The notes under the pieces: model-generated
Told to the model about the DNA's origin: nothing
What the model saw: the letters and a program-made list of their open reading frames with translations, nothing else
The model's database searches: none
Assembly: GCA_016929355.1 (NCBI GenBank)
Contig: JAFGJA010000455.1
Location: 1 to 5,846, forward strand
Origin: Anaerolineae bacterium
GTDB taxonomy: Bacteria; Chloroflexota; Anaerolineae; Aggregatilineales; Aggregatilineaceae
Direction of reading: 5' to 3'
Length of the DNA stretch: 5,846 nt
Made by a program: the position numbers and the translations under genes
Shown: in pieces, positions 5,761 through 5,846 of the stretch
Layout of the letters: the number at the start of each line of letters is the position of its first letter
How positions within the stretch are numbered: position 1 is the first letter of the stretch

Positions 5761-5846
5761 TTAGAGACCATGCGGAAACATAGGCGCTAATAACGGATGT
5801 GTTTTGACTTTCGCCTTGCGATCTTTTCCCAAGATGGAACTTGGGG
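5761..5846. other. Unassigned right-edge flank outside the IS
   Basis: 86 bases beyond the presumed IS end. On the minus strand one frame is open from the window edge to a TAA at 5763-5761 and ends KVKTHPLLAPMFPHGL, so it might be the 3' end of a gene cut at the IS boundary. It is too short to tell. It does not resemble the missing N-terminus of the PfkB kinase. Confidence 0.3.
5828..5845. repeat. Short perfect hairpin at the window edge
   Basis: CCCAAG (5828-5833), a 6-nt loop ATGGAA, then CTTGGG (5840-5845). The four T bases before it on the plus strand are on the wrong side for a plus-strand terminator. On the minus strand the stem is followed by AAAAG, not a U-tract. The window ends one base later, so its context is unknown. 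Confidence 0.4.

Noticed and set aside
1..5846. CRISPR array, tRNA, rRNA or riboswitch
   Set aside because: No regularly spaced identical repeats, no recognisable tRNA cloverleaf, and no conserved riboswitch core was seen on either strand. The only sizeable non-coding gap is about 130 bp (4481-4610).

Overview
The window is a stretch of bacterial chromosome in which every supportable gene lies on the minus strand, so transcription runs from high to low coordinates. Several traits suggest a member of Chloroflexota, probably Anaerolineae-like: Thr/Pro-rich linkers between extracellular modules, IPT/TIG plus CARDB-like modules in one secreted protein, a Yip1-type membrane protein beside a MacB-type ABC transporter, and moderate GC. 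No rRNA or other marker gene is present, so this placement is an inference.

Positions 1-4480 hold a tight four-gene operon. In transcription order it encodes a Yip1-like multi-pass membrane protein (3743-4480), a MacB/LolD-type ABC ATPase (3055-3738, GTG start), an 870-residue cysteine-free secreted protein with three TIG-like and four CARDB-like modules (439-3051), and the N-terminal part of a MacB/FtsX-type permease (1-437, running off the left edge). The gaps are 4, 3 and 1 nt, so co-transcription and coupled translation are likely. A candidate promoter lies at 4573-4601, with an imperfect palindrome at 4535-4550 near the predicted transcript start. The large secreted protein sits between the ATPase and permease genes. 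No MacA-like adaptor is seen in the window, so this protein is the best candidate for the extracytoplasmic partner of the transporter.

Positions 4611-5760 are a graveyard. A PfkB-family sugar kinase (4611 to about 5323) keeps its C-terminal catalytic half, but its middle carries a frameshift (about 5160-5165) and an in-frame TAG (5273-5275). Its N-terminus is replaced by a truncated IS5-family insertion sequence (about 5323-5760). The IS transposase is itself broken by two frameshifts and lacks its C-terminal catalytic part. The last 86 bases are unassigned apart from a perfect 6-bp hairpin at the edge.

The main biological interest is the transporter operon with its built-in multidomain surface protein. 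The rest is local genome decay around an old IS insertion.
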